A DNA stretch of 64,000 nt from Bog-756 sp035531955 (lineage in GTDB: Bacteria; Actinomycetota; Acidimicrobiia; Acidimicrobiales; RAAP-2), in assembly GCA_035531955.1 (NCBI GenBank), contig DATKRZ010000107.1, forward strand, positions 1 through 64,000, given 5' to 3'. Positions 33,504 to 42,412 of this stretch are shown piece after piece (within the stretch, counting starts at the first letter, position 1; every line of letters begins with the position of its first letter). Under the pieces are notes generated by a model, which worked only from the letters and a program-made list of their open reading frames with translations, did no database searches and was not told the origin of the DNA. Position numbers and translations under genes: made by a program.

Positions 33504-34958
33504 ATGGACAGCAGGCACCCCTTACGATGCGCGGTCATCGGTGCGGGGATGGCCGGCATCCTGAGCGCCATCAAGCTGGCGGAGGCCGGGCTGACCGACG
33601 TGACCGTCTACGAGAAGAACGACCGCGTGGGTGGGACCTGGTACGAGAACACCTACCCGGGTCTGTCGTGCGACGTGCCGTCGCATCTCTACTCCTACTC
33701 CTTCGCCCTCACGCCGGAGTGGAGTCATCCCTTCTCCCCCGGCCCGGAGATCCGCGCCTATTTCGAGCGCGTCGCCCGCGAGTACGGCGTCCTGCCCCGT
33801 GTCCGCTCCGGCGACCCGGTTACCCGCTGCAAATTCTCCGACGGCCGCTGGCACCTGACCACCGCTTCGGGGCACAGAGACGAGGCCGACGTCGTCATCG
33901 CCGCCACCGGCGTGCTGCATCACCCCAGGTATCCGGAGATCGCCGGGCTCGACACGTTCGAGGGCCCGATGTTCCACAGCTCGCGTTGGGACCACCGGAT
34001 CGAGCTGGACGACGCCCGGGTCGGCATCATCGGGACCGGATCGACCGCCGTGCAGATGGTGTCGGCGCTGGTCGATCAGGTGGCCTCGTTGTCCCTGTTC
34101 CAGCGCACCGCCCAATGGATCATGCCGCAGGAGAATCCCGCCTACCCGGAGGAGAGACGCCAGGAGCTCCGCCTCCATCCCGAGAGGCTGTCGGAGATGC
34201 GACGGGAGCTGTCGGACCTGTTCGACCACTTCTCCAACGCCGTCGTGGACGCCGAATCCCCTCAGATCAAGATGATCGAGCAGGCCTGCGCGGCGAACCT
34301 CGAGGACAACGTGCGCGATCCCGACCTGCGCGAGCGGCTGCGCCCCACATACCGGGCAGCGTGCAAGCGCCTGATCATCTCCCCTGACTTCTACGACGCC
34401 ATCCAGAGCCCGAACGCCGAGCTGGTAAGCGAGGCCATCGAACGTGTCGAGCCGGGAGGCGTGCGGACCGCCGACGGTTCCCTCCAAGAGCTCGACGTCC
34501 TGGTTCTGGCTACCGGCTTCAAAGCCGATGCCTTCATGCGGCCGATGGACATCGCCGGGCGCAACGGGGCCACGCTCGAGGAGGCCTGGAACCCCCGCCC
34601 GGAGGCCTACCTCTCGATCTCGATACCCGACTTTCCGAACTTCTTCATGGTGAACGGCCCGAACGGCCCCGTCGGGAACTTCTCGCTGATCGAGGTGGCC
34701 GAGCTCCAGGTCCGGTACATCCTGCAGCTCATCGAGCGGATCCGGGCCGGGGAGTGCACTGAGATCTCCGCCCGGCACGAGGCCCTGGCCGAATTCGAGC
34801 GGGCCCGCGAGCAGGCGGCGCAGAACACGATATGGGTGACCGGCTGTCGCAGCTGGTATCTCGACGACCGCGGGCTCCCGGCCGTGTGGCCATGGTCGTT
34901 CGTCCGGTTCCGCGAGGTGATGGCAGCACCCGATCCCGGCGCCTTCGAGTACGCGTAG
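33504..34958 (+). CDS. Flavin-containing Baeyer-Villiger-type monooxygenase
   Basis: A 484-residue class B flavoprotein monooxygenase. FAD motif CAVIGAGMAGILSAIKLAEA at 9-28, then GGTWYENTYPGLSCDVPSHL, which is the BVMO long motif, the fingerprint FEGPMFHSSRWDH and NADPH motif VGIIGTGSTAVQMVSAL are all present. It uses NADPH and O2 to oxidise ketones to esters. The C-terminal FMVNGPNGPVGNFSLIEV is typical of cyclohexanone/steroid-type BVMOs. Natural substrate unknown; P450, SDR and acyl-CoA genes nearby are consistent with terpenoid or steroid use. Confidence 0.93.
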   Translation: MDSRHPLRCAVIGAGMAGILSAIKLAEAGLTDVTVYEKNDRVGGTWYENTYPGLSCDVPSHLYSYSFALTPEWSHPFSPGPEIRAYFERVAREYGVLPRVRSGDPVTRCKFSDGRWHLTTASGHRDEADVVIAATGVLHHPRYPEIAGLDTFEGPMFHSSRWDHRIELDDARVGIIGTGSTAVQMVSALVDQVASLSLFQRTAQWIMPQENPAYPEERRQELRLHPERLSEMRRELSDLFDHFSNAVVDAESPQIKMIEQACAANLEDNVRDPDLRERLRPTYRAACKRLIISPDFYDAIQSPNAELVSEAIERVEPGGVRTADGSLQELDVLVLATGFKADAFMRPMDIAGRNGATLEEAWNPRPEAYLSISIPDFPNFFMVNGPNGPVGNFSLIEVAELQVRYILQLIERIRAGECTEISARHEALAEFERAREQAAQNTIWVTGCRSWYLDDRGLPAVWPWSFVRFREVMAAPDPGAFEYA

Positions 34959-35007
34959 GGCTCCCGGGCAGCCCCGTCCACCCGGTCCCGATGGCGTGAG
35001 CCGCCGG

Positions 35008-35871
35008 TCAGGCAGGGACGTAGTCGAAGGTGTCCGGGTCGGGCCCGATGCGCTGGTCGCGGTTCAGCGAAGTGATACGGGCCATGTCATCGCCATCGAG
35101 CGCGAAGTCGAAGATCTCGAAGTTCTCCCGCATCCGGGAGGGCGCAACCGATTTGGGGAAGACGATGTCGCCCCGCTGGAGGTGCCATCGGAGCACGACC
35201 TGGGCCGGCGTCCGGCCAACCTTGGCGGCGAGGGCGGCGACGGTCGGATCGCCCAGGACCAGGCCCTGGGCGATCGGCGACCAGGCTTCGGTGGCGATCT
35301 GATGGGTTGCGCCGTAGGAGCGGACGGTCTCCTGGATGAGGAAGGGGTGGACCTCGACCTGGTTGACCGCCGGGACCACCTCGGTCTCTTCCCGGAGACG
35401 GTCGAGGTGATGCGGCTGGAAGTTCGACACCCCGATCGATCGGGCCCGACCGTCCCGTTGGAACTCGATGAGGGTATTCCACGTGGAGACATAGTCCCCG
35501 CCGTACAGCGTCGGCAGTGGCCAGTGGATCAGGAAGAGGTCGACATAGTCGAAGGCGAGGTCGTCGAGCGTCCTGGCGAAAGCCCTGCGGGCATCGTCCG
35601 GTCGGTGGAAGCCGTTGTTCAACTTGCTGGTCACGAACACCTCCGACCGGCCACAGCCGCTTCGGGCCACGCCCTGGCCCACCTCCTTCTCGTTGCCGTA
35701 CATCTCGGCGGTGTCGATGTGCCGGTAGCCGATCTCCAGGGCCTCGAGCGTGGCGGCGGCCGTGTCCCGGGGCGCGATCTGGAACACCCCGAATCCGAGT
35801 TGCGGGATCGTATGGCCGTCATTGAGGGTGACCGCCGGAACCGTGCCGGCAGGCAATTCACTGTCTCCCAC
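35008..35871 (-). CDS. Aldo/keto reductase (2,5-diketo-gluconate reductase-like)
   Basis: A 287-residue AKR5-like reductase. The GTG start follows GAGGAG at good spacing; open frame upstream is not conserved. Sequence GHTIPQLGFGVFQIAPRDTA, the catalytic Asp/Tyr segment YRHIDTAEMYGNEKEVGQGV, Lys in EVFVTSKLNN, His in DLFLIHWPLP and the NADPH end VFPKSVAPSRMRENFEIFDF are all conserved. It reduces small aldehydes or keto acids with NADPH. It stands alone, transcribed towards the monooxygenase gene. Confidence 0.94.
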   Translation of the reverse strand: MGDSELPAGTVPAVTLNDGHTIPQLGFGVFQIAPRDTAAATLEALEIGYRHIDTAEMYGNEKEVGQGVARSGCGRSEVFVTSKLNNGFHRPDDARRAFARTLDDLAFDYVDLFLIHWPLPTLYGGDYVSTWNTLIEFQRDGRARSIGVSNFQPHHLDRLREETEVVPAVNQVEVHPFLIQETVRSYGATHQIATEAWSPIAQGLVLGDPTVAALAAKVGRTPAQVVLRWHLQRGDIVFPKSVAPSRMRENFEIFDFALDGDDMARITSLNRDQRIGPDPDTFDYVPA

Positions 35872-36032
35872 GAGCTGCCACTCCTCTGCGTCCCTCGTGC
35901 TGATCACCTGCGGCGGCAACTCTACCGGGCCACACGATCGGCGACCGGTGGCCGGCGAACCGCATGCTCGCCCGCCCGTACAAACCGGCCCGAGGTCCAT
36001 GTCAATCCCCCTCCATCGGGCAGACTGGCCGG

Positions 36033-36623
36033 GTGACCGGGCCGGACGGCAGGGACGACAGGACTCAGCGGGAGCGGATGCTGGCCGGTGACCACTACCT
36101 GTCCGACGACCCGGAGCTCGTGGCCGGGCACCGGCACGCCATGGAGCTGCTCGACGCCTACAACCACAGTCCGGCCATGGGGCCCGCCGAACAGGCGCGG
36201 ATCCTGGGCGAGCTGCTCGGGGCCATCGGGGCCGACACCCACCTGCGGCCACCGCTCTACTGCGACTACGGCTACAACCTCCGGGTCGGATCCGGGACCT
36301 TTGCCAATTTCGGCCTGGTGGCTCTCGACGTGGCCCCCATCGTCATCGGCGACGATGTACAGATGGGTCCGAACGTCCAGCTCCTGACTCCGACCCACCC
36401 GCTCGACGCCGGGGACCGGCGGGCCAAGTGGGAGTCCGGCCGGCCGATCAGCATCGGTGACAACGCCTGGCTGGGCGGCGGCGCCATCGTCCTGGCCGGG
36501 GTGACCATCGGTGAGGACGCGGTGATCGGCGCTGGAGCCGTGGTGACGAGGGACATTCCCCCGAACGTGGTCGCCGTCGGCAATCCCGCCCGGGTGATCC
36601 GCCGCCTCGGAACCCACCCCTGA
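36033..36623 (+). CDS. Maltose/galactoside O-acetyltransferase-like hexapeptide protein
   Basis: A 196-residue left-handed beta-helix acetyltransferase. The helical N-terminus RMLAGDHYLSDDPELVAGHR is the Mac/NodL signature; the hexapeptide domain includes VAPIVIGDDVQMGPNVQLLT, the catalytic His in LLTPTHPLDA, then NAWLGGGAIVLAGVTIGEDA and AVVTRDIPPNVVAVGNPARV. It transfers acetyl from acetyl-CoA to a sugar hydroxyl. A GTG at 36033 is chosen because homologues have 10-20 residues before MLAG; the ATG at 36078 would remove them. Confidence 0.9.
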   Translation: MTGPDGRDDRTQRERMLAGDHYLSDDPELVAGHRHAMELLDAYNHSPAMGPAEQARILGELLGAIGADTHLRPPLYCDYGYNLRVGSGTFANFGLVALDVAPIVIGDDVQMGPNVQLLTPTHPLDAGDRRAKWESGRPISIGDNAWLGGGAIVLAGVTIGEDAVIGAGAVVTRDIPPNVVAVGNPARVIRRLGTHP

Positions 36624-36938
36624 GGCCGCCTCCACGGCCACAGGGCCAACCCCTGCCGAGCACGATCCGAACGCTGGCAGACGAGCCGGCCCGCGGCTCC
36701 CGGCGCGCCGCGGTGGGTTATCCTCGTCCAGTCCTCAGGAAGAGCCCGCATCACCCATGCAGGGTCGATGGCGGCGCGGCGCAGGGAACCCATTGAACCA
36801 GCCCATCCACTCCCCGGCTAGCCGGCTCCTGGCTCGCCCGTCGGCTGCGTGGCCGTCTCGGAGGACCGCGTCGGGGTGGACCTCGGGGACACGCCGGAAG
36901 GGCGCGAGCCGCAGGCCTGTCGGCAACAGGGCTGTCCA
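36624..36938. other. Gap of about 315 bp without a convincing gene
   Basis: Between the acetyltransferase and the lipoprotein gene. A GTG-started in-frame extension of the lipoprotein (from 36849) covers its last 90 bp but is polar and lies ahead of the lipoprotein signal. I see no tRNA, repeat or clear operator. Confidence 0.5.
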
Positions 36939-37496
36939 ATGGTGACCCGGCCGGCGCGACGGATCGGACTCCTCCCGGGGATGGCCGCCCTGGGGATGGT
37001 CGTCACCCTGGCCGCCGGGTGCGGCACCACGGCCGGCACCTCGACGGCGGCCACTGTTCCCCTGCCTGCCGGACGCTATCCATCGAAGGTGTCGAAGATG
37101 GTCTGCGTCAGCGAGGCCGCCCGCCAAGTCGGACTCGCCCTCGGCGAGAAGGCGACCGTCACCACCCCGACCTGGGTGGACCACCTCTACAGCTGTCGTT
37201 ACGACTACCCCGGCGCGTCGGTGGACCTTTCGGTCAAGGAGCTGTCCAGCGTGGCGGAGACCACCGCCTACTTCAACTCCCTCGGGACCCGGCTCGGAAT
37301 GGCACGATCGCTCCCCAACCTGGGCCAGGGCGCGTTCCAGACGACCGACGGCTCGGTCGTCGTCCGCAAGGACTACAAAGTGCTGCTGGTGGACCCGACC
37401 GGCCTGCCACCGCAGTTCGGCAACCCGCCGACCACTCCCGGCGACGTCGCGGTGACCGTGGCCATCGTCATCCTGGGTTGCTGGTCCGGCGACTGA
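36939..37496 (+). CDS. Secreted lipoprotein, unknown function
   Basis: A 185-residue lipoprotein. Arg-rich start (MVTRPARRIGLLPGMAAL), hydrophobic core, and lipobox TLAAGC place the lipidated Cys at about residue 28. The mature part has a Thr/Ala linker and a small domain with two Cys (MVCVSEAA and LYSCRYDYPGASVDLSVKEL) that may pair, ending in a Cys-containing tail. The arrangement resembles small DUF3558-like actinobacterial lipoproteins but I cannot assign a family. The ATG at 36939 was chosen because the signal begins there. Confidence 0.75.
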   Translation: MVTRPARRIGLLPGMAALGMVVTLAAGCGTTAGTSTAATVPLPAGRYPSKVSKMVCVSEAARQVGLALGEKATVTTPTWVDHLYSCRYDYPGASVDLSVKELSSVAETTAYFNSLGTRLGMARSLPNLGQGAFQTTDGSVVVRKDYKVLLVDPTGLPPQFGNPPTTPGDVAVTVAIVILGCWSGD

Positions 37497-37596
37497 CTCG
37501 GGGCCACTGACCCCGGGCGGCTGGCACCGGGCCACTGACCCCGGGCGAGTCGTACCCGGTGTGGCGACACCCCTCCGGAGCGGGCCTGGGACGCGG

Positions 37597-38688
37597 CTAC
37601 CCGCCACCCGTGGCATCGAGATGCTCGGCTACCGCCGTCTCGATGCACCCGCAGACGTCCGACAGAGCACGGTCCTCGCCGAAACGCCCACCCAGGGACA
37701 CCACCCGGGCGCCGAGCGCCTCCACCGCCGCTGACGCCTCCGGCGAGACCCGACCGGCAATCACCAGAGACGGCACACCTGAGGCCGACGCCTCCCGGAC
37801 CGCGGACCCCACCACCTTGCCGGCGAGCGACGACGCGTCGAGGGCTCCCTCTCCGGTGACCACCAGTGAACTCCGAGCCACCGCTTCGTGGAATCCGACC
37901 ATCTCGGCGACCACCTCGAATCCCGATCGCAGGCGTCCCCCGAGGGCGACCAGTGCACCGCCGAGCCCACCGGCAGCACCCGAGCCCGGCACCGTGCCCA
38001 CGTCGATGCCGTACTCGGCCTCGTAGCGCTCCGCCAATCGCCGCAGGCGCGCCTCGAGCTGGACCACCTGCATCTCGTCGGCGCCCTTCTGGCGGGAGAA
38101 CCCCTCGGCGGCCTCGACGAACCGGACGGTGACATCGCAGGCTCCCACCAACTCCGTGTCGCCGAGGCCACCTTGTTGCTCGATCCACCGCAACGCCCCG
38201 AGACCCCCGTCGGTGGTGGCCGACCCGCCGAGCCCGACCACGACGGTCCGCTGCCCGCGGTTCCCGGTGGCAGGCCGCGCCGCGCCGGGTCCGGCGGCTG
38301 CGGGGCCGGGAGCGGGACGGGCCAGGGCCCGGGCGGCGGACACGATCAGCTCGCCGGTGCCCCTGGTCGTGGCGGCGAGGGCATCATTGCCCCCGGGGCC
38401 GCCGACCAGGGCGAGGCCTGACGCCTGAGCCATCTCGATGACGGCCACATTCCCGAGCCGGAGATAAGACGCCTCGACCGGTGACCGCAAGGGCCCGGTC
38501 ACCTCGACGTGCTCCCGCTGACCGCCGAGCACCTCGAGCACCTCGATGAAGCCCTCCCCCCCGTCCGACAGGGGCATCTGCCTTGCCTGCCGTCCTCGGG
38601 ACCAGGCGGCCCTGGCGATCGCCTCGGACGCCTGATGGGCGGTCGCCGTGCCTCTGAATTTGTCCGGCGCCGCCAGTATCACCGGCAC
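37597..38688 (-). CDS. glxK: Glycerate 2-kinase (GlxK/GarK type)
   Basis: A 363-residue type I glycerate kinase. N-terminal VILAAPDKFRGTATAHQASE, then MPLSDGGEGFIEVL with the DGGEG nucleotide/substrate loop, GLGGSATTDGGLGAL and the PGSGAAGGLGGALVALGG signature are all family hallmarks. It phosphorylates glycerate to 2-phosphoglycerate. The middle has an Ala/Pro-rich insertion (ARPAPGPAAAGPGAARPATG). A GTG at 38688 starts the conserved sequence, and another GTG two codons on is possible. It is divergent from the SCO gene. Confidence 0.92.
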   Translation of the reverse strand: MPVILAAPDKFRGTATAHQASEAIARAAWSRGRQARQMPLSDGGEGFIEVLEVLGGQREHVEVTGPLRSPVEASYLRLGNVAVIEMAQASGLALVGGPGGNDALAATTRGTGELIVSAARALARPAPGPAAAGPGAARPATGNRGQRTVVVGLGGSATTDGGLGALRWIEQQGGLGDTELVGACDVTVRFVEAAEGFSRQKGADEMQVVQLEARLRRLAERYEAEYGIDVGTVPGSGAAGGLGGALVALGGRLRSGFEVVAEMVGFHEAVARSSLVVTGEGALDASSLAGKVVGSAVREASASGVPSLVIAGRVSPEASAAVEALGARVVSLGGRFGEDRALSDVCGCIETAVAEHLDATGGG

Positions 38689-38893
38689 CGACGCCGTTCG
38701 CCCGGTGGCCGACGCCGCCGACCGCGGTCGGACGGACACCGCCCATCCCGGCCCTCCTCTGGCATCCCGCCTCCCGTCGATCGTGGCGGCATCAGCGTAT
38801 GCCGCCCGGTCCGCACGCGCCGGGCGCCGGGACCCCTTCGGGACCGGGCCCGGTGAACCACCCCTTCGGAGGCCGGCGGCTAATCTCCTGGCG

Positions 38894-39946
38894 GTGGGCC
38901 ATCTTCGCAACGAGCGCACCGGCACCGCTGTGGCCCACGAGGGGCCTTCCGACAGTGCGGCCGCGGTCCCCGTCGGCGGGCCGACTCCGGATCCGGCACC
39001 CGGAGAGGCGGCCGGCGGCGGCCCCGGGACCGGCCGTCGGCCCCCTCTTTCCGCCACCGACCGCGCCGAGGCCCTGACCACGGGACGGGTGCCCATCGAC
39101 CGGTCCGCCGCGCTACGCGCCGGCACCGTGCCCGTCCCCCGCCGGTTCATCCACTGGCTCATCGTCGGCTTCGCCGTCCTCGGGTTGGGGGGAGTGGTCG
39201 CCGAGCACTTCGTCGGCAATGCCGGGGTGGGAGCGCCGACGGCCTCGACGACGACCCTGGCCGGTACCGGAGGTGCCACGCCGCAGGCTGCCGCCCCGCC
39301 TGCTGTCGCCCCGCCTGCTGTCGCCCCGCCTACGCCCGTACCGCCCGGGTCCCCACCCATCACCTCCTCCCTGAACGCCTTCATCGGACTGACCCGGCTC
39401 GCCGGCAACCAGGCGCCGGCACTCGCCCTGCAGGACCAGAACGGGGCGCCATGGACCATGGCCGGTGCCCGTGGGAAGGTCGTCGTACTGACCTTCTTCA
39501 ACTCGGAGTGCAACGACATCTGCCCCGTCCTGTCCAGTGAGATCGAACAGGCCGTCGGCATGCTCGGCGCCAGGGGCGCGGACGTCGAGTTCGTGATCGT
39601 GAACTCCGACCCCCGCTCTACTTCCCCCGCGCCGGTTCCGCCCGCCCTGATGCAGACCGGGCTCTTGAACCGGGCGCACGTCGTCTTCCTCGACGGGTCG
39701 CTGTCCGCCCTCAACCGCCTCTGGACCAGTTACGGCGTCACCGTGGCGGTCCAGCGGTCGACCCAGGTGGTCACCCACACCGACCTCATGGACTTCATCG
39801 GCCCGAATGGATCGATGGAGCTGCGCGCCACTCCGTTCGCCGACGAGAACCAGCTCGGCGTCTACAGCCTGGCCCCGGACGGCATCCACCGGTTCGCCCA
39901 GGGAATCGCCGACTCCGCGGCGGGCCTGCTCGGACAGACCTCGTGA
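38894..39946 (+). CDS. SCO1/SenC-like copper chaperone for cytochrome oxidase
   Basis: A 350-residue membrane-anchored thioredoxin-fold protein. A polar N-terminus of about 85 residues precedes one helix (HWLIVGFAVLGLGGVVAEHF, about 87-106), a Pro/Ala-rich linker with a repeated AVAPP unit (135-151), and a thioredoxin-like domain with the copper motif CNDIC (Cys206, Cys210) in TFFNSECNDICPVL. A His in TQVVTHTDLMDF could be the third ligand. SCO proteins deliver copper to the CuA site, and the cox operon is convergent a short distance away. The GTG start lacks a strong ribosome site, so the N-terminus is uncertain. Confidence 0.83.
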   Translation: MGHLRNERTGTAVAHEGPSDSAAAVPVGGPTPDPAPGEAAGGGPGTGRRPPLSATDRAEALTTGRVPIDRSAALRAGTVPVPRRFIHWLIVGFAVLGLGGVVAEHFVGNAGVGAPTASTTTLAGTGGATPQAAAPPAVAPPAVAPPTPVPPGSPPITSSLNAFIGLTRLAGNQAPALALQDQNGAPWTMAGARGKVVVLTFFNSECNDICPVLSSEIEQAVGMLGARGADVEFVIVNSDPRSTSPAPVPPALMQTGLLNRAHVVFLDGSLSALNRLWTSYGVTVAVQRSTQVVTHTDLMDFIGPNGSMELRATPFADENQLGVYSLAPDGIHRFAQGIADSAAGLLGQTS

Positions 39947-39965
39947 TCGCGCCCGGGCCGGCCCG

Positions 39966-40637
39966 ATGATCGTCGAAGGGGGGGGCGGCCGCCCGGTCGA
40001 CCCGTACGGAATCGACGGCGTGGTCGTCCAAGCGCGCGGACGGCCTGTCTGGTACCGGCGACCGTGGGTGCTGACAGCGGTGGCCGTGGCGGTGATCGTG
40101 GCCGCATCGGTCGTCGTCGACCTGCCGGGGAAGACGACCGTCGCCCAGGACGCCGCCGCCCAGACCAGCCTCATGAACGAGATCAACGGCGACCTCAGCG
40201 GCTGTGCCTACGCGGTCCGGGAGACCTTCATTATCTACCAGGACTCGAGGACGGGCGGCCTCACCGCGTCCGACCGGTCCCGCGTGCCCAAATTGCTCCT
40301 GGACGACCAGACCGCCTGTTCGTTCACCAGCAACTCGATCTTCAACCTCTCCACTGTCGAGGTGCCGGGATCACCAGGGGGGAAGAGCATCCAACAGGTG
40401 GTCAGCGTGGGCACGCTGTGGGCGACGTCTGACGCGCTCGCTGCCATCGAGGACATCCAGGCCCTGGACGCCGGCCCCCCCAGCGCCTCCACGGTCGCCG
40501 ACCTCTCCAAGCAGGAGGCGCTGTTGGCCAGGGACCGGGCGCTGGCCAACAGCTACGTGGAGACGGCCGACAAGACGCTGAACGCCAAGCTGCCCATGCC
40601 CGCGCTCCCGGACCTCCCCCACCTCATCGGCACCTGA
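39966..40637 (+). CDS. Membrane-anchored protein of unknown function, cox locus
   Basis: A 223-residue protein with a short cytoplasmic start rich in Gly/Pro, one helix (WVLTAVAVAVIVAASVVVDL, about 34-53) and an external helical domain with two Cys (LSGCAYAVRETF and QTACSFTSNSIF) and long alpha stretches (VADLSKQEALLARDRALANS). It starts 20 bp after the SCO gene stop and is probably co-transcribed with it. I do not recognise the family. Context suggests a role at the cell surface tied to the oxidase. Confidence 0.75.
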   Translation: MIVEGGGGRPVDPYGIDGVVVQARGRPVWYRRPWVLTAVAVAVIVAASVVVDLPGKTTVAQDAAAQTSLMNEINGDLSGCAYAVRETFIIYQDSRTGGLTASDRSRVPKLLLDDQTACSFTSNSIFNLSTVEVPGSPGGKSIQQVVSVGTLWATSDALAAIEDIQALDAGPPSASTVADLSKQEALLARDRALANSYVETADKTLNAKLPMPALPDLPHLIGT

Positions 40638-40707
40638 GACCGGCTGCACCTGCGGACCGGCTGGGGGCGGCCGCCGGGCCGGACCTCACCCTGACCGCTC
40701 CCTGCTG

Positions 40708-41553
40708 CTACGGGCCGGCCTGCCCGTGGTCGAGCGGGCGTTCCCGGGACCGCACCTGGCGCACCAGTCGGTGCAGCTCCTCATCGGGGTCCTCCTCCGA
40801 CTGCAGCCAGCGGATCAGGTTCCAGAAGATCACCGGTATGAATGCGCATCCGGAGATGAACCACATGGTCCACGTGGTCAGCTGCTGGTCGGCGGAGAGG
40901 CTCAGTCCCGCCCCGGGGTGGTGCCCGTAGGCGTGGTACCACGAGACATGGGACAGCCCCACGAGATAGGCGAGCACCCAGATGGTCCACATGCACACCG
41001 CGGCCAGCGCCACCCGGTGGGGACGTGACAGCCTCGGGACGAGGGGCGGCGACTCCACCAACTCGAGCCAGAGCCCGGACCCGACGGCCAACAGCGTGGC
41101 CGCCTCGACACCGGCCAGCCACGGGTGCCGGGCCAGGGCGTCGACGGTGGGCGGGATCCTCCAGCCAATCGCCCCGGCCAAAAAGAGGGCGGCGAAGGCC
41201 ACGCTCCGCAGGGCTTCGGGGTGGTGTCGCCGGCCGAGGGCGAGCCTGTCGATGGGGAGCAGCGAGCTGGCCGGCGCCGCCATGATGCCCTCGTCGTCGG
41301 GGGGACGGGGTGCGGCCAGACCGACGAGGCGCCACGGCATGCCGATGACGAGGAGCGCGGGCACCACGACGGCCAGCAGCGAGAACTGGAGCGCCTCGGC
41401 GAATTCGTAGCGCCCGGCCGAGGTGGCCAGCGGCGGGACCAGGCAGGCGATCAGCAAACCGACGGCAATGGCGCACAGCACCAGCCTGCCCGTTTCGAGC
41501 AGTTTCGCTGCGGATGGCTCAGGGGACCGGTCCGACGCGGCCCCAGCCCTCAT
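40708..41553 (-). CDS. CtaG-type cytochrome c oxidase assembly protein (second copy)
   Basis: A 281-residue membrane protein with about seven helices, of the caa3_CtaG family. The signature LSADQQLTTWTMWFISGCAF near the C-terminus matches the PFADQQIGAAILW motif of the other copy at 46265-47185, and His residues line helix ends (HVSWYHAYGHHPG). These proteins assist copper-centre assembly of the oxidase. The ATG overlaps the stop of the 38-residue gene upstream (ATGA). It is the last gene of the cox operon. The two CtaG copies are quite diverged. Confidence 0.85.
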   Translation of the reverse strand: MRAGAASDRSPEPSAAKLLETGRLVLCAIAVGLLIACLVPPLATSAGRYEFAEALQFSLLAVVVPALLVIGMPWRLVGLAAPRPPDDEGIMAAPASSLLPIDRLALGRRHHPEALRSVAFAALFLAGAIGWRIPPTVDALARHPWLAGVEAATLLAVGSGLWLELVESPPLVPRLSRPHRVALAAVCMWTIWVLAYLVGLSHVSWYHAYGHHPGAGLSLSADQQLTTWTMWFISGCAFIPVIFWNLIRWLQSEEDPDEELHRLVRQVRSRERPLDHGQAGP

Positions 41554-41666
41554 CGGTGTGAGCGGCGCTGGAAGAATCCCCAGATGCAAACCACGAAGAG
41601 CGTGCCGAGTGGTATTGCGATGGTCAGTACCTGACCGCCGATGAAGGTGTCTGTGTCCAACGTCAC
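41550..41666 (-). CDS. 38-residue membrane peptide of the oxidase operon
   Basis: GTG-started frame of 39 codons between ctaE and the second ctaG. Product: VTLDTDTFIGGQVLTIAIPL then GTLFVVCIWGFFQRRSHR, one transmembrane helix with a basic, cytoplasm-facing end, the usual design of small oxidase subunits. AGGTGG lies 8 bp before the start, and its stop overlaps the next gene's ATG (ATGA), both signs of real translation. Either a small structural subunit or an assembly peptide. It is easily missed by gene callers because of its length. Confidence 0.75.
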   Translation of the reverse strand: MTLDTDTFIGGQVLTIAIPLGTLFVVCIWGFFQRRSHR

Positions 41667-41739
41667 TGGCCGATCCACCTCACTCTGGCTCCGTGCTCAC
41701 AACGATACCGGAGGCGCGTGCAAACCATCAATCGTCCCG

Positions 41740-42399
41740 TCAGATCAGGTAGAAGAGCACCCAGAAGAGGACGCTCACCACGGCCATGAATCCCCAGAAG
41801 TAGGTGCAGGACTCGACGTTGGCCCGGAAGAGCTGGGCGGAAGGGCCCATCGAGGTGGCGGGCGTCCCGTCCTCGGCGTCGAGGCGGCGGAGGCGGAGGC
41901 TCATGGCCAGGTTGGTCTCGAGCCAGTACACCCCGCTGATGATGAGGAAGAGGTTCATCACTGCCCAACCGATGAAGCACGACGCATACCCGCTGGACCC
42001 GGGGAAGAAGGGGAGCTTGGTGAACTGCCATATCTGCAGGCCGAAGGCCACCAGTCCGCCGAGGACCGCCGTCCAGCCCGCCACCTCCCAGTCCAGGATC
42101 GACGCCGAGCGCAGTCGCCACTGGCCGTAGACGGTGAGCATCGCGGACGCCACCACGATGGCGGCGATTGCCCAGCCGGTCCCGGTCGGGGCGGTGACCC
42201 CGCCGGGCCGCCACAGCTGGCCCGAGTTGTTCGACCGCAGGTAGAAGTAGGCAAAGGCCAGGGAGGCGAAGAGGAAGGTGTACATGCCGATCAGCAGGCG
42301 TCCTCCCGACCAGTAGGCGCCGACCGCGGCGCGCAACTCGAACTCCCTCTCCTCGGGGGTCTCGGTGTACAGCGGGGGCTTGTCGGCGATATCGGTCAC
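41740..42399 (-). CDS. ctaE: Cytochrome c oxidase subunit III
   Basis: A 219-residue, five-helix subunit III. It begins with a short polar arm and the helices GGRLLIGMYTFLFASLAFAY, then VASAMLTVYGQWRLRSASIL and a C-terminal helix (SCTYFWGFMAVVSVLFWVLF). The family Glu is visible in the last regions (VESCTYFWGF). It follows ctaD by 13 bp and belongs to the aa3-type operon. The subunit is short (about 260 is usual with seven helices), which is normal for actinobacteria. Confidence 0.92.
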   Translation of the reverse strand: MTDIADKPPLYTETPEEREFELRAAVGAYWSGGRLLIGMYTFLFASLAFAYFYLRSNNSGQLWRPGGVTAPTGTGWAIAAIVVASAMLTVYGQWRLRSASILDWEVAGWTAVLGGLVAFGLQIWQFTKLPFFPGSSGYASCFIGWAVMNLFLIISGVYWLETNLAMSLRLRRLDAEDGTPATSMGPSAQLFRANVESCTYFWGFMAVVSVLFWVLFYLI

Positions 42400-42412
42400 C
42401 AGTTGTCTCCAC

